A stretch of 64,000 nucleotides of DNA from Coemansia sp. RSA 487 (taxonomy: Eukaryota; Kickxellomycota; Kickxellomycetes; Kickxellales; Kickxellaceae), in the NCBI GenBank assembly GCA_027577595.1, contig JANBRJ010000059.1, positions 1 to 64,000 of the forward strand, given 5' to 3'. Made by a program: the position numbers and the translations under genes. The notes beneath the pieces were generated by a model. The model worked only from the letters and a program-made list of their open reading frames with translations. It made no database searches and was not told the origin of the DNA. Within the stretch, counting starts at the first letter, position 1, and every line of letters starts with the position of its first letter. This document shows positions 9,280 to 18,715 of this stretch, in pieces.

Positions 9280-10122
9280 ATGCCTGAAATCACGCGAAAG
9301 ACAAAGTTCGTCGATCTTCCCGACGACATTCAAAAGATGCTCGAGTCCATTGAGCGGCAGAAGCAGGTGCAGATTCAAATTGGAAGCAGCATTATTGTCG
9401 ATGAGACCGAAAAGGAGGTCAAGAAAATGGCAAAGCGCGTGCAGGCGCTAGCGCAGGAGCTGGAGGTGGTCAAGATGACTCTTGCGGGCGACAGAGAGCG
9501 TGTTGACGATGCCAAGGCGCACGTGCAGTTTGCGGTGAAGCATGCTGAAAAGGGCGCGTCGCTGGTTGCGCATGCCACCGATGACGGGTCGTGGGCGCAG
9601 AGTGGGCTGACGCCGCTGCAAGTGGCCAACCGCCAGAAGGCGCTTTTGGCGCTGCAGTACCCTGACAGCGCAGCCCTTGAGGCTGCACAGAATGCTGCTG
9701 GCAGCAGCAACAACAACAGTAGTAGCGATCCGTTCGAGGCTGTGCGGCGCATTCAGTTTGCCAGCATGCACTATGACGTAGCCAGCGAGTACTATTGGGC
9801 GTGGCTGTCACGCGTCGAGTCCTCGGCGCAGCTGCTAGCTGAGCGCCTTGACCAGCTTGAGCGCCACGTCTCGGGCTCCCTGTCACGCACGCAGCTCGGC
9901 AATTCGGCAGCTTCGGCTGGGGATGAGGATGACCCGAATGACCAGGCAAAGGCGGCGGCAAACGCAGCAGCTGCGGCAAACTCTGCTGACTCGCGGATGT
10001 CGCCAAAGACCATAGCAGATGTCTTGCAGTATCAGAATGACTCGTTCATGGCCATTGCTGGTAAGGTGGCTGCTGTTGACGAAGACATTCGGCGTCTGTC
10101 AAAGAAGCTTGCAATTAAATAA
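9280..10122 (+). CDS. NUP49: Nucleoporin NUP49/NUP58 (p58/p45) coiled-coil protein without FG repeats
   Basis: A 280-residue, mostly helical protein. Three segments align with the structural part of animal NUP58: FVDLPDDIQKMLESIERQ (about 10-27; NUP58 has a LPANIQKELTELE-like stretch), AWLSRVESSAQLLAERLDQ before a coiled coil (about 172-190), and VLQYQNDSFMAIAGKVAAVD near the end (about 247-266). These helices form the Nsp1-Nup57-Nup49 channel trimer of the nuclear pore. Family members usually carry phenylalanine-glycine repeats before this region. Here the ATG is directly in front of the DLP motif and no FG-coding sequence lies upstream. A poly-Asn/Ser and an alanine-rich insert are present. 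Identification is by local similarity only. Confidence 0.7.
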   Translation: MPEITRKTKFVDLPDDIQKMLESIERQKQVQIQIGSSIIVDETEKEVKKMAKRVQALAQELEVVKMTLAGDRERVDDAKAHVQFAVKHAEKGASLVAHATDDGSWAQSGLTPLQVANRQKALLALQYPDSAALEAAQNAAGSSNNNSSSDPFEAVRRIQFASMHYDVASEYYWAWLSRVESSAQLLAERLDQLERHVSGSLSRTQLGNSAASAGDEDDPNDQAKAAANAAAAANSADSRMSPKTIADVLQYQNDSFMAIAGKVAAVDEDIRRLSKKLAIK

Positions 10123-10473
10123 ATTCCTCTCCTCCTCTCTCCTGGTGTTGGTGGTTGGTGACTTTAATGATTTTTTCCAGCAGTCACAGGGTTCATTATT
10201 ATTTTTATTTGCCATGGAAAGCAAAACACCAAGATTACCTGCTACCAGCCAACAGCCATGCACACGTGCGCTCTCCTATTTGCGATTTATTTTTATTTTT
10301 TTTCAATGTCTTATTTGTGAGAGTGGTGGCAGTGCACAAACAAAGCAGCGAGTGTTTAAATATTTTCACCTCTATCTCTGATCCTATTTTGTACGACTTT
10401 TTATTTTTCTCTCCCCACTTTTTTTATTTTATTTCCATATTCTATCAAGCTATTCAGTTGAATTTATTTTTAA
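10123..10473. other. Intergenic, T-rich
   Basis: 351 bases between two rightward genes. Long T-runs precede the endopolyphosphatase start. Nothing else was recognised. Confidence 0.5.
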
Positions 10474-12198
10474 ATGCACGAAACGACATCCTTGCTCTAC
10501 GGCAACCGACACAGCGGCTTCCGCAAGTATCCATGGTCCACATGGATCGTTGCCGGTCTGGCCTGCATTGCATCGCTGGGCATCATAGCCATGGCATTTA
10601 TTTCGTTTGAAGACACAGCCGATGTATCGGAAGTCGGCAAGTTCATCCACATAACAGATCTGCATATTGATCCAAATTACCGAGAAGGCTCTACCACATA
10701 CTCGCAATGCCATCGTCTGCCGCCGCTGCGAGCCGCAAAGGATGGCGATGGACACCGCAGCACAGGGCGGTTCGGAATTCCGCGCGCCAAGTGCGATTCG
10801 TCGTTGGCGCTGATCAACGCCACACGCGATTACCTGCGCCGCGAATGGGCCGACAAGGTCGACTTTGTTCTGTGGACCGGCGACAGCGGGCGCCACGACG
10901 GCGATGCCGAGATACCTCGCACCTTTGACGAGATCATCGAGCAGAACCGGATCGCATCCAAAGCCATGCATCGCGCGTTTCCTCCGAACGTGCCGATTGT
11001 TCCAAACATTGGCAACAACGATGTCAGTCCGCACAATGATCTGCCTGCCCCCGGCCATAAGCGAGCGCGAAGGACGTTCCGGGAGCTGGCAGCTGCATGG
11101 AAGCAGCTTGTGCCTGAAGATCAGCTAAGCACGTTTCTCTACGGCGGCTACTTTGCTAAAGACGTCATCAAGCCTGGCGATGGTAGTCGTGGGCTGACTG
11201 TACTTAGTCTTAATACAATGTACTGGTACAGAGCCAACGCCAAGGTTGGTGGGTGCAAGGCTGAGGATTCTCCTGGATTGGCGCAGATTGCTTGGATTCG
11301 GTACCAGATTCGCCGCGCACGCGAAAGGAACCACGACCTGACTCTCATTGGCCATGTTTCGCCAAATTTGGACAACTACCGGCCCTCGTGTTACGAAGGG
11401 TATGCGCGCACTGTTACTCAGCTTGTGCCGCCGCCGTCATTAGCAGAAACTGCCAGAAATTCTTCTTCCTCTTCTTCTTCGTCAGCTAGCGAAGCGCTGC
11501 CTTTGATCCACGCGCAGTTATATGGTCATAGCAACGTTGACTTGTGGTCATTTGTCGGCCAGGACTTGTCGATGCTCGAACAGCGAGGAGATGAAGAGGG
11601 GGGGCGTCTGTGGTGGGAGCGCCAAGTCGATGAGGAAACTGGTCGGTTCGGCAGGCTTATCCGCGAAGTGTGGGATGTTTCCGGAATTCCCGACCAAACC
11701 AACAGCGAGGAGCCTCCTCTGTTTTCCGGGTTGAACGAGTCGTTGTGGGAAGAAATGGCTGACGACGCCAGCTTTGCAGAAAGCAAATCGCTGCCAAGCG
11801 ACTTTGTGGACGGTCTTCTTAAGGAATTCGAACGTGTGCTGATGCTCAAGGAGCGCCACCCGCGACTGGGCGTCGCCACCATATCGCCGAGCATCATCCC
11901 AAAGTACATGCCTGCGTTTCGCGTTTTCTCCTACGCCCGATCGTCCACTGGAGGAAGAAGACGGCTGCCTTCAGGAACGCTGCTCGACTACGATGTCTAT
12001 TGGGCCGACATTGCCAAGCACAATAAGCTGGCTCCAAAGAGAGGAGAGTTTTTCCAACTTCTTTATAGATTCTCGACAGAGTACAAGCTACCGGACTTAT
12101 CGCCCGAGTCGTATTTGAAGTGGGCGCGCAAGCTGGTTCAGTCTAAAAATCTTCGCAAACGGTTTAGAGCCCTTGCATATCTGGAGCCTGCTCGGTAA
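10474..12198 (+). CDS. PPN1: Endopolyphosphatase-like vacuolar metallophosphatase
   Basis: A 574-residue type II membrane protein. A short cytosolic N-terminus is followed by a transmembrane segment (about 22-44). A calcineurin-like metallophosphatase domain then begins IHITDLHIDPNY (about 58-69; the D-x-H metal site). It continues with WTGDSGRHD (about 133-141), GNND (GN-[HN]-[ED] site), GHVSPNLDNYRP and YGHSNVD (GH-x-H-type sites). The order and the TSY-QCHR cysteine after the first motif match yeast Ppn1/Phm5, which cleaves long inorganic polyphosphate in the vacuole. A serine run (about 328-336) and acidic insert interrupt the domain. Ppn1 is matured by vacuolar proteases; no sequence evidence bears on that here. 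An acid sphingomyelinase-like enzyme is the main alternative. Confidence 0.85.
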   Translation: MHETTSLLYGNRHSGFRKYPWSTWIVAGLACIASLGIIAMAFISFEDTADVSEVGKFIHITDLHIDPNYREGSTTYSQCHRLPPLRAAKDGDGHRSTGRFGIPRAKCDSSLALINATRDYLRREWADKVDFVLWTGDSGRHDGDAEIPRTFDEIIEQNRIASKAMHRAFPPNVPIVPNIGNNDVSPHNDLPAPGHKRARRTFRELAAAWKQLVPEDQLSTFLYGGYFAKDVIKPGDGSRGLTVLSLNTMYWYRANAKVGGCKAEDSPGLAQIAWIRYQIRRARERNHDLTLIGHVSPNLDNYRPSCYEGYARTVTQLVPPPSLAETARNSSSSSSSSASEALPLIHAQLYGHSNVDLWSFVGQDLSMLEQRGDEEGGRLWWERQVDEETGRFGRLIREVWDVSGIPDQTNSEEPPLFSGLNESLWEEMADDASFAESKSLPSDFVDGLLKEFERVLMLKERHPRLGVATISPSIIPKYMPAFRVFSYARSSTGGRRRLPSGTLLDYDVYWADIAKHNKLAPKRGEFFQLLYRFSTEYKLPDLSPESYLKWARKLVQSKNLRKRFRALAYLEPAR

Positions 12199-12632
12199 TT
12201 TTAGAAAAGGGATTTTTTTGTATAATGAACAAAGAGAAAGAGAGAAAGGGGAGGTGAAGGATACATTTGCTTTCTACATTTTTCTTTTTGTTCTAGTCTT
12301 TTTTTTCACGCTAGACAGATACTTCCCTCCATTGTAAATGAAAAACGTCTGTCTAGCAGAAAGGGAGGGCAGTTTTCTAAGCTGCAGACGTCTTTCCATC
12401 TCTTTACAAAGTTCTTTATGTAGAACAAAAAGGGAAACATCCATACACGGTTTGTATTTCTTACAACAAGACTTTGGACACATGAATGAGAGGTTGGGGG
12501 GTTTTTTTTCTCTCTGGGCTATCTATATCATATATCTAGTTCTTTCTCTTGTTTCTTCAACATCTATTACTATTATCTCTTACAATTAATGTACATTAAG
12601 TTAAACCGCTCCACAAAATATTTTTCAAAGCA
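12199..12632. other. Intergenic
   Basis: 434 bases between two rightward genes. It contains an imperfect inverted repeat around CTAGACAGAT...GTCTGTCTAG (about 12312-12357) that may act in transcript 3' ends. No gene was recognised. Confidence 0.4.
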
Positions 12633-13245
12633 ATGAATACGGCCATTATCGTTTTTGTAGTTGTAGGGCTGGTGCTGCTTGTTATTATCGCATTTGTTAT
12701 GCAGCAATGGCGTAAAGGAAAGAAAGAAAAGCTCCAAGAGCAGGCGCAGAGTAAGAAGGAGGCGTCTACTCCAGTGTCTGCTGCACCCACAATTGTTATT
12801 GACCGCGGGGTCTCCGAGTACAATGCAGCAGCGACTGGCGTAGGCGAGAATACCTCGCTGTCCAGTGCCCCGGGCGCAAACAACAGGTACACGCTGTCTA
12901 TCAATGCCGATGCCGCAGACCCATGGGCGGCGCTTGGCGGCATTGACGCTCTAACTGGAACCAACACACAAGAGAACACAGATGAACAGGCTGCTGCACA
13001 GCGTCGGCGCCGCCGCCGGAGCAGACACGTATCGTTTTTGCCGCCCACCGACGATGACGACATTCCACCAGTGCCAGAAATGCCTTCCAGCCCAAGCAGG
13101 TCTTCAAGACCACGCGTATCCAGTAATCTGCGGCCATCAGCATCTACGCCTTCGATGGAGCGGATACAAATGCCCACGCCTGCCCACCACAGACCACCGC
13201 AACAACCGCGCGGAATATTGCGTCCATCCAACAGCTCTACTAATA

Positions 13246-13286
<41 letters not shown>

Positions 13287-13472
13287 GCGTCAAACAGGAG
13301 CAGCGTTTTCCCCATATTTCCTCAGTCTGCTGAAGACCCACTGGCAGCTATGCGTCGTCCAGATTCATACATGCCAAGCGAGGATGTGAGTGTTAATCGT
13401 CGAGATAGCACACGGTACAGCCAACCTCCCCCGTCATATGAGGCGGTCATGTCATCAAGCAGATATCGTTGA
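12633..13472 (+). CDS. Single-pass membrane protein with C-terminal PPxY motif
   Basis: A 279-residue protein. It starts with a transmembrane segment at about residues 4-26, followed by a basic run (RKGKKEK), which predicts N-out, C-in topology. The long cytosolic part is disordered, with an RRRRRR-like basic cluster (about 124-131) and a polyglutamine run encoded by CAG repeats at 13249-13285. Near the C-terminus it has QPPPSYEAVM, a canonical PPxY ligand for WW domains of Nedd4/Rsp5 ubiquitin ligases. Known yeast Rsp5 adaptors (Bsd2, Ssh4, Tre1 type) combine membrane anchors with PPxY, so an adaptor role in membrane protein sorting is a reasonable inference. The same layout occurs in the smaller product at 53855-54217. 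No homology to a named family was recognised. Confidence 0.7.
13249..13285 (+). repeat. CAG trinucleotide run (polyglutamine)
   Basis: About twelve consecutive CAG codons inside the PPxY membrane protein gene, a likely length-variable microsatellite. Confidence 0.85.
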
Positions 13473-14027
13473 TTGGGAGGTATAAAAAAGTAGAAAAAGA
13501 GCAACACACCTTTTACATCTTGTTTCAGATCTTTTTATTTTATGCACGTTTTTGTTTCTTCCCCCCCATAATACTAATCAGAACATGAATCTTTGCGAAT
13601 CCATTTATTATCATAAAACCTTGCGGGACCATCTATCAATGTTTCTGGTTTTCTTTACAGATTGACGGCCTGCTAATTCTACTCACAAGGTTTTTTCTTT
13701 GCTAAATATTACTCTGTAGCCATTTGTGAGAGGGAAGGCAGGCCCAGAACAAAGCAAAGGGTATTCAATACTTGTGTCTTTAGATAATTACCAGCGCCGT
13801 TGAGCATTATGTGAGATGGACGCTAAATGGCTGGGCATACATTACCGATTTTTAGAAAAGGGATATTAGTAAGCGTTAGTCCTTTTCTTTCATTGACTGA
13901 GTTTATGTGGAACAGAAAATAGCCGAAAAATGAGGCTATAAAAAGCAAGACTGATTTGCTTTTTCCTCTCGTTCTTTTTTAAACTACTCCCCCACCACCC
14001 TTCGCTATTTTATTTAAAAAAAAAACA
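13473..14027. promoter_or_regulatory. Upstream region of the arsenite methyltransferase gene
   Basis: 555 bases with a TATAAAAAG box at 13937-13945, about 83 bases before the ATG, and an A-run directly before the start codon. No gene recognised inside. Confidence 0.5.
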
Positions 14028-15122
14028 ATGGACAAGATATACTCTTCTGTCAAGGATTACTACGGCAAGGTCCTCTCTACCTCAAAGGACCTCAAGACAA
14101 GCGCCTGCACTGCTGGCTCTGCACCACACCCAATCGTCAGGGACATAATTGCCAAGCAGGTGCCTGAGGCAGTGAATGAAAAGTTCTATGGGTGCGGCAA
14201 CCCGATTCCGCTAGGCATCGGTGGGATGTCTGTCTTGGATCTGGGGTCAGGCAGCGGACGCGACTGCTACGTGGCGGCGGCTCTGGTTGGGCCCTCTGGC
14301 TTGGTCACGGGCGTCGACATGACTGACGAGCAGCTGGAAGTGGCACGCGCTAATATCCCAGACCTGGCCAAAGCGCTTGGGTTCCAGCCTCAGCTACGGT
14401 TCTTGACCGGATATATCGAGGACCTGGATGCAGCTGGCGTTGCACGTGCATCGATTGACCTGTGTATCTCCAACTGCGTCATCAACCTGTCTCCCGCCAA
14501 ACCAGCTGTGCTGCGCGGCGTCTTTGATAGCCTTCGCGATGGCGGTGAGTTGTATTTCTCCGACGTCTACGCGGATGCCGATTTGCCAGCCGATGTGCGC
14601 ACACACGATGTGTTGCTGGGCGAGTGTATTGGTGGCGCCCTGTATACTGAGGAGTTTGAGCAGATTTCCCGCACCGTCGGGTTTGCCCAGCCACGCGTGC
14701 TTTCGGTGGCGCACATCGAGATCAACGACCCCGAGCTCAAGGCGCTTGTCAAAGACACGCGCTTCTACTCGATCACGTACAGGTTGTTCAAGATCAGCAA
14801 AGCAGATGATGCGGCGGCGGCGGCAGCGGCTACCGCTGTTTACAAGGGCACTGTTCCTGGACACCCTGACAAGTACGAGCTCGATGTCGACCACGCTTTC
14901 GCAAAGGATGCGGCTGTTGCAGTCGACGGCACAACTGCTGCTATTCTGAAGCACTCGTGGCTATCAAAGTACTTTGATGTGCAAGCAGCGGGCGATGCTG
15001 CTGCTGCTACTACCACCCCTTCAACGACACCTACAGCTGCTCTGCTGCAAAAAGCGTATGACCAGGCCAAGAATGTTGCGGCAAACACCTCTGGGTGCTG
15101 CTCTGGCAAAAAGTGCTGCTAA
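14028..15122 (+). CDS. AS3MT: Arsenite methyltransferase
   Basis: A 364-residue class I SAM methyltransferase. The SAM motif VLDLGSGSGRDCYVAAALVG (about 69-88) and the acidic GVDMTDEQLE motif match AS3MT/ArsM. All four As(III)-related cysteines are visible: C27 (SACTAG), C56 (YGCGNP), the SNCVINLS cysteine (about 153) and the GECIGGALY cysteine (about 203). The enzyme methylates arsenite to methyl- and dimethyl-arsenicals using SAM and thiols, in the cytosol. The C-terminus is an alanine-rich spacer ending GCCSGKKCC, a cysteine-pair tail also common in eukaryotic ArsM and likely to bind As(III) or another soft metal. A TATA box lies about 83 bases upstream. It is convergent with the FHIP-like gene, with only 66 bases between stop codons. 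Confidence 0.95.
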   Translation: MDKIYSSVKDYYGKVLSTSKDLKTSACTAGSAPHPIVRDIIAKQVPEAVNEKFYGCGNPIPLGIGGMSVLDLGSGSGRDCYVAAALVGPSGLVTGVDMTDEQLEVARANIPDLAKALGFQPQLRFLTGYIEDLDAAGVARASIDLCISNCVINLSPAKPAVLRGVFDSLRDGGELYFSDVYADADLPADVRTHDVLLGECIGGALYTEEFEQISRTVGFAQPRVLSVAHIEINDPELKALVKDTRFYSITYRLFKISKADDAAAAAAATAVYKGTVPGHPDKYELDVDHAFAKDAAVAVDGTTAAILKHSWLSKYFDVQAAGDAAAATTTPSTTPTAALLQKAYDQAKNVAANTSGCCSGKKCC

Positions 15123-15188
15123 GAACCATACTTTTATATTTATTTCCTGCGTAACATTTGCTAATTAAAAAATAAAGGAAACCGTATT

Positions 15189-18100
15189 TCAGTTTGGCTC
15201 AGACCTGCTGGACCCAAGATCGATAATCGGGCGATTGCCAGCTTGCAGAGATTGCTGGACGGTCAATGCCTGCTTGTATGCCGGCTCCTCAGGGTCATAG
15301 TACTCCAGGACATCCGCATAGTCCTCAGCCATGGAGGGGATATTGCGATGCGCTACCACAGCACGGTCCATGTATCTATCCAAATCCAGCGTGTGCAAGG
15401 CAACCGCAGCAGCAGCCATTTCCTTTCCGAACTCATCGAGCACAATGTATCCATGGACGAAGCGCTTCACCGGAGTTCCCAAGAATTCTGCAGCTTTGGC
15501 CGCATCCTCATTGTTCCTGTCACGGTTGCCTGCTGGCTGGCGTAAAACGTCGGTTGATGAGGAGCCTGTAAGTGAGTTGCGCGCTTGGGGAAGCGCCGCA
15601 CCTACTTTGATGGCAGTCTCCACGCCCTCGCGCCGCTGACGTGCCAGACGCGCAGAAAACCGGGGCACGCGCTCGGACTTGACGTATGCTTCGGCCGAAG
15701 CACTTACATACGAGTCATAGAGAAACGAAGAGGACAGCGGCACCGTTGCGCTGTTGGCTAGAAACAGGTAAGCACACAACGCAGGGTCTGCGATGGCCAC
15801 TAGCTTGGCAGTCATCGACGTCAGTAGCAGGTTATAAGCCATGTGCCGCTTGATCACAATAGAAAACTGGTGCACAAGGGACCGGAGGAACGCACCTGGA
15901 TAAAACATAGCCATCAGTTGGTCCTCTTCTTCCCCTTCCTCTTTTTCCTCTTCCTCTTCTTCCTCCTCCTCTTCTTCCGTTTTCCACGCCTGCGACACCT
16001 TTGCTTGCGTTTTCTGCTTGACGAAGCGCCGCTTGTCCTGCCAGCACTGCCGCAAATAATTTTGGTTGAACCGCATGCGTTCGAGAGTATCCGCCACATA
16101 GTCGTCGCATCCGTGGTATTCGCGCATCACATGCGATGATTGTGAAGTGTGGAGCCCAAGCAGTTGCGGCGGCGTAGGGGACTTGCCAGGGTTACTTTCC
16201 ATATGGATAGCCGCGGCAACAACGGTTTCCGGCAGCGCATTGCATATGTTTCCGGGTGTTGCATCCAGGAACCGCTCGACTACAGCGCGAACAAGCTCCT
16301 GGTCCGCTGAAGCCGATTTACCAAGCCCGAGCGCCAGACCAGAGTAAAACTCGCCTCCGCTTTCGCTGCCAGACAAATCGCTTTCTTCCTCGATAAAGTT
16401 TCTCAGGACCAGACTGGTGTACGCAAACTGGTTCATCGTCGATAGGATCGCGTCAAATAGCCGCATTGTGCTTAGGGAGATATGGGAGTTGTTTTCAAGA
16501 GTCATCCATCCGATCAGCGTCGATCGCAGCGAGGTATGACTATCAGAAGACGACGGTCCATCCGCAGTATCTGCTGCTGTTGGATTACTACAAATCTTTG
16601 ACAAATCCCAACCTGGCGGCAGCAGCAGAGCTGCGGCTTCAGCGCGCAGGGCGTCGTCCTCGATCGAATCAAGCAGCTCCTGGTCCTCTGGCGAAAGTAC
16701 ATATTCCTCTACCTGCATCTTCCCGCCATCCTCTTCTACTTTTTCTCTTTCCTCTTCCTTTTCCTTCTGCTGCTGCTGCTGCTTCTGTTTTTCAGCAGCT
16801 GGCTGCTGTTTCTCTGGAGACAGATCCGCACCCAGCAGCACCGCAAACAATGTGTCAAGGATTGCCGTGCTATGCGTGACATTCACAAGATCCGTCAGAT
16901 ACGAAACCGTCGTGATTGCCTGGTTATTTGACGTCATTTGGGCCAAAAGAGCTGGCTCTATGTGTGTGCGCAAGAATCCGTTGCTAAGCTGACTTTGCAA
17001 AGCCGTCGTGATCCGGGGCTCTGATGCGCTGCTGATCACCGTGATCTCGTCGATCAGCTCCCAACAAAGGAAGAACGCATCGACATGCTCGAGGCTTACA
17101 CGCGCAGTCTTGAGGATCTCTGTCTCCCGATTATCTTGCTGCGCAGTCGAGCGTAGGATGCGGTCGCGTATGAGCAGCTCTTTGAGCCGGGGCTTCACAT
17201 CGTCCGTGTAGCCTAGAAGCGATTTGCCGGCTGCGTGGGCATCGCGGGAAAGGCGCCGGTCCAGCGGCGCAAGTAATCGTTTGCCCTTGTAGTCTGCGCA
17301 AAAGAGTCGTGCGGTGGGCGACCGCGACATGGGTCGGTAAACGGGCACTTGCGAGTACAGGTAGCTCATATGCTCGACCAGTATTTCGGCCATCCGTGCT
17401 TGATCCAGGAGGAAGATGACCTGGCGGTCCCTGTTCTCTGGTTCCAGCAGCAGCACTTGGACTATAAGCACAAGCGCTTCGCGTGCCAATTGGCCCGAAA
17501 CGCCGGGCGCCAACAGATATTGGATGACCACATTGAAGATGAAATTTTCATTGTCGCGCATGGGTCCGCTGGTTGAGCTACCGGTCCAGTCAAAGAAAAG
17601 ATACACCATCGAGCCGTGTGCTCGCACCAGGCGTCGGAACAATGTGACTACGAGGCGGAGCAAATCGTGGCACAGGATGACCACGCTCTTGTCGTTGTAG
17701 ATGCTATGGTACCCTTGGCCCAGCCGACACGCAGCGGTTGTTGTGGCCCTGGTCGGGTGCTTTACATCGTCAGTGGCTGGCTCCTGGTGCTTCAGCTGGC
17801 TAAGAGACGTTGTCGGGCTGGCTTCAACGATTTTCTGACACTGGTGCATAATAGCTACAAGCGGAAAACGAATAGCGCTCTCGGAAAGCAAACCCAGTGG
17901 GATCCCATCAATAAAGGAGGTAAAGAACTGGACCACGTATTTACGGATGCCACGGGGCATATCGACATCAGCAAAGTCAACAAGGTCGCTCAATACATGG
18001 TACTGCAGCAAGTACTCGATACATGCGCCAAACTCGAGCGGCTGCGAAAGAACCCCGCTATCTGTCTCGATCATCTCGTTTGCAAGGATCTTGAGCATTA

Positions 18101-18365
18101 TCTCCAGATGGTATGGGATTGTCGTATCTGTTACAGTCGTCTTGCGCAAGTCGTCTTGCCGCTGCGGCGTATAGTACTCTTGGATTCGCGCCCATGTCTC
18201 TACTAGTCGGTCCTTTCGTGTTGGCGTGGGCCCGTCAAACACCACTGCTACATTGTCTACTAGCGTGCGCACTCGGTCGAGCATCTCTGCTGCCGCATTC
18301 CGGTGGCCCTGGCGCCCGCTCTGCGAGTGATGATTAGTTGTGTGGCCTCTACGATTAGCATCCAT
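15189..18365 (-). CDS. FHIP (RAI16-like) family protein
   Basis: A 1058-residue protein. The N-terminal part includes RLVETWARIQEYYTPQ and, about residues 125-165, a stretch ending GIPLGLLSESAIRFPLVAIM, both in the style of the FTS/Hook-interacting protein (RAI16-like) family. That family links cargo such as early endosomes to dynein through Hook and FTS; it is known in animals and filamentous fungi (FhipA). Two low-complexity inserts occur: a Q/E/K-rich one (about 520-550) and an acidic E-run (about 785-805). The frame stays open further upstream to 18599. The start at 18365 (MDANRRGHT) was chosen because the upstream extension is hydrophobic, AT-rich and overlaps the promoter shared with ELP3. 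PAC1, another dynein factor, lies 6 kb away. Confidence 0.75.
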   Translation of the reverse strand: MDANRRGHTTNHHSQSGRQGHRNAAAEMLDRVRTLVDNVAVVFDGPTPTRKDRLVETWARIQEYYTPQRQDDLRKTTVTDTTIPYHLEIMLKILANEMIETDSGVLSQPLEFGACIEYLLQYHVLSDLVDFADVDMPRGIRKYVVQFFTSFIDGIPLGLLSESAIRFPLVAIMHQCQKIVEASPTTSLSQLKHQEPATDDVKHPTRATTTAACRLGQGYHSIYNDKSVVILCHDLLRLVVTLFRRLVRAHGSMVYLFFDWTGSSTSGPMRDNENFIFNVVIQYLLAPGVSGQLAREALVLIVQVLLLEPENRDRQVIFLLDQARMAEILVEHMSYLYSQVPVYRPMSRSPTARLFCADYKGKRLLAPLDRRLSRDAHAAGKSLLGYTDDVKPRLKELLIRDRILRSTAQQDNRETEILKTARVSLEHVDAFFLCWELIDEITVISSASEPRITTALQSQLSNGFLRTHIEPALLAQMTSNNQAITTVSYLTDLVNVTHSTAILDTLFAVLLGADLSPEKQQPAAEKQKQQQQQKEKEEEREKVEEDGGKMQVEEYVLSPEDQELLDSIEDDALRAEAAALLLPPGWDLSKICSNPTAADTADGPSSSDSHTSLRSTLIGWMTLENNSHISLSTMRLFDAILSTMNQFAYTSLVLRNFIEEESDLSGSESGGEFYSGLALGLGKSASADQELVRAVVERFLDATPGNICNALPETVVAAAIHMESNPGKSPTPPQLLGLHTSQSSHVMREYHGCDDYVADTLERMRFNQNYLRQCWQDKRRFVKQKTQAKVSQAWKTEEEEEEEEEEEKEEGEEEDQLMAMFYPGAFLRSLVHQFSIVIKRHMAYNLLLTSMTAKLVAIADPALCAYLFLANSATVPLSSSFLYDSYVSASAEAYVKSERVPRFSARLARQRREGVETAIKVGAALPQARNSLTGSSSTDVLRQPAGNRDRNNEDAAKAAEFLGTPVKRFVHGYIVLDEFGKEMAAAAVALHTLDLDRYMDRAVVAHRNIPSMAEDYADVLEYYDPEEPAYKQALTVQQSLQAGNRPIIDLGSSRSEPN

Positions 18366-18715
18366 CGAGTACAAAAGTAGTATACAGTCCTTGAAAAAAA
18401 AAAATATATATATATAATAGATGAACAAATTAACATACAAACAAACAAAAAAATGATTTGTTTCCCTTCCACTATTTTCTTTAAGGGTAATAATATGCAT
18501 GGCATGGTCGTTTATCAAAATACAATTCACACGAGTCGACTCTGTGAATATCGTCGGCTCGGTTGCACAAATAAAATACTCGCAAAAAGAAGCAGACACA
18601 CCCGTTTAGGAGCGCGAGTGGTTGGAAAAGTTTACTTTTTCTCTACTTTGATTCCCCTCCCCCTTCAAGCAATTCAAACTCTATTTCTACTTTTATTTCT
18701 AAATAAATCGCCAAA
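18366..18715. promoter_or_regulatory. Shared promoter region FHIP-like / ELP3
   Basis: 350 bases between divergent starts. It contains a poly-A stretch followed by ATATATATATA (about 18391-18418). Nothing else was recognised. Confidence 0.4.
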
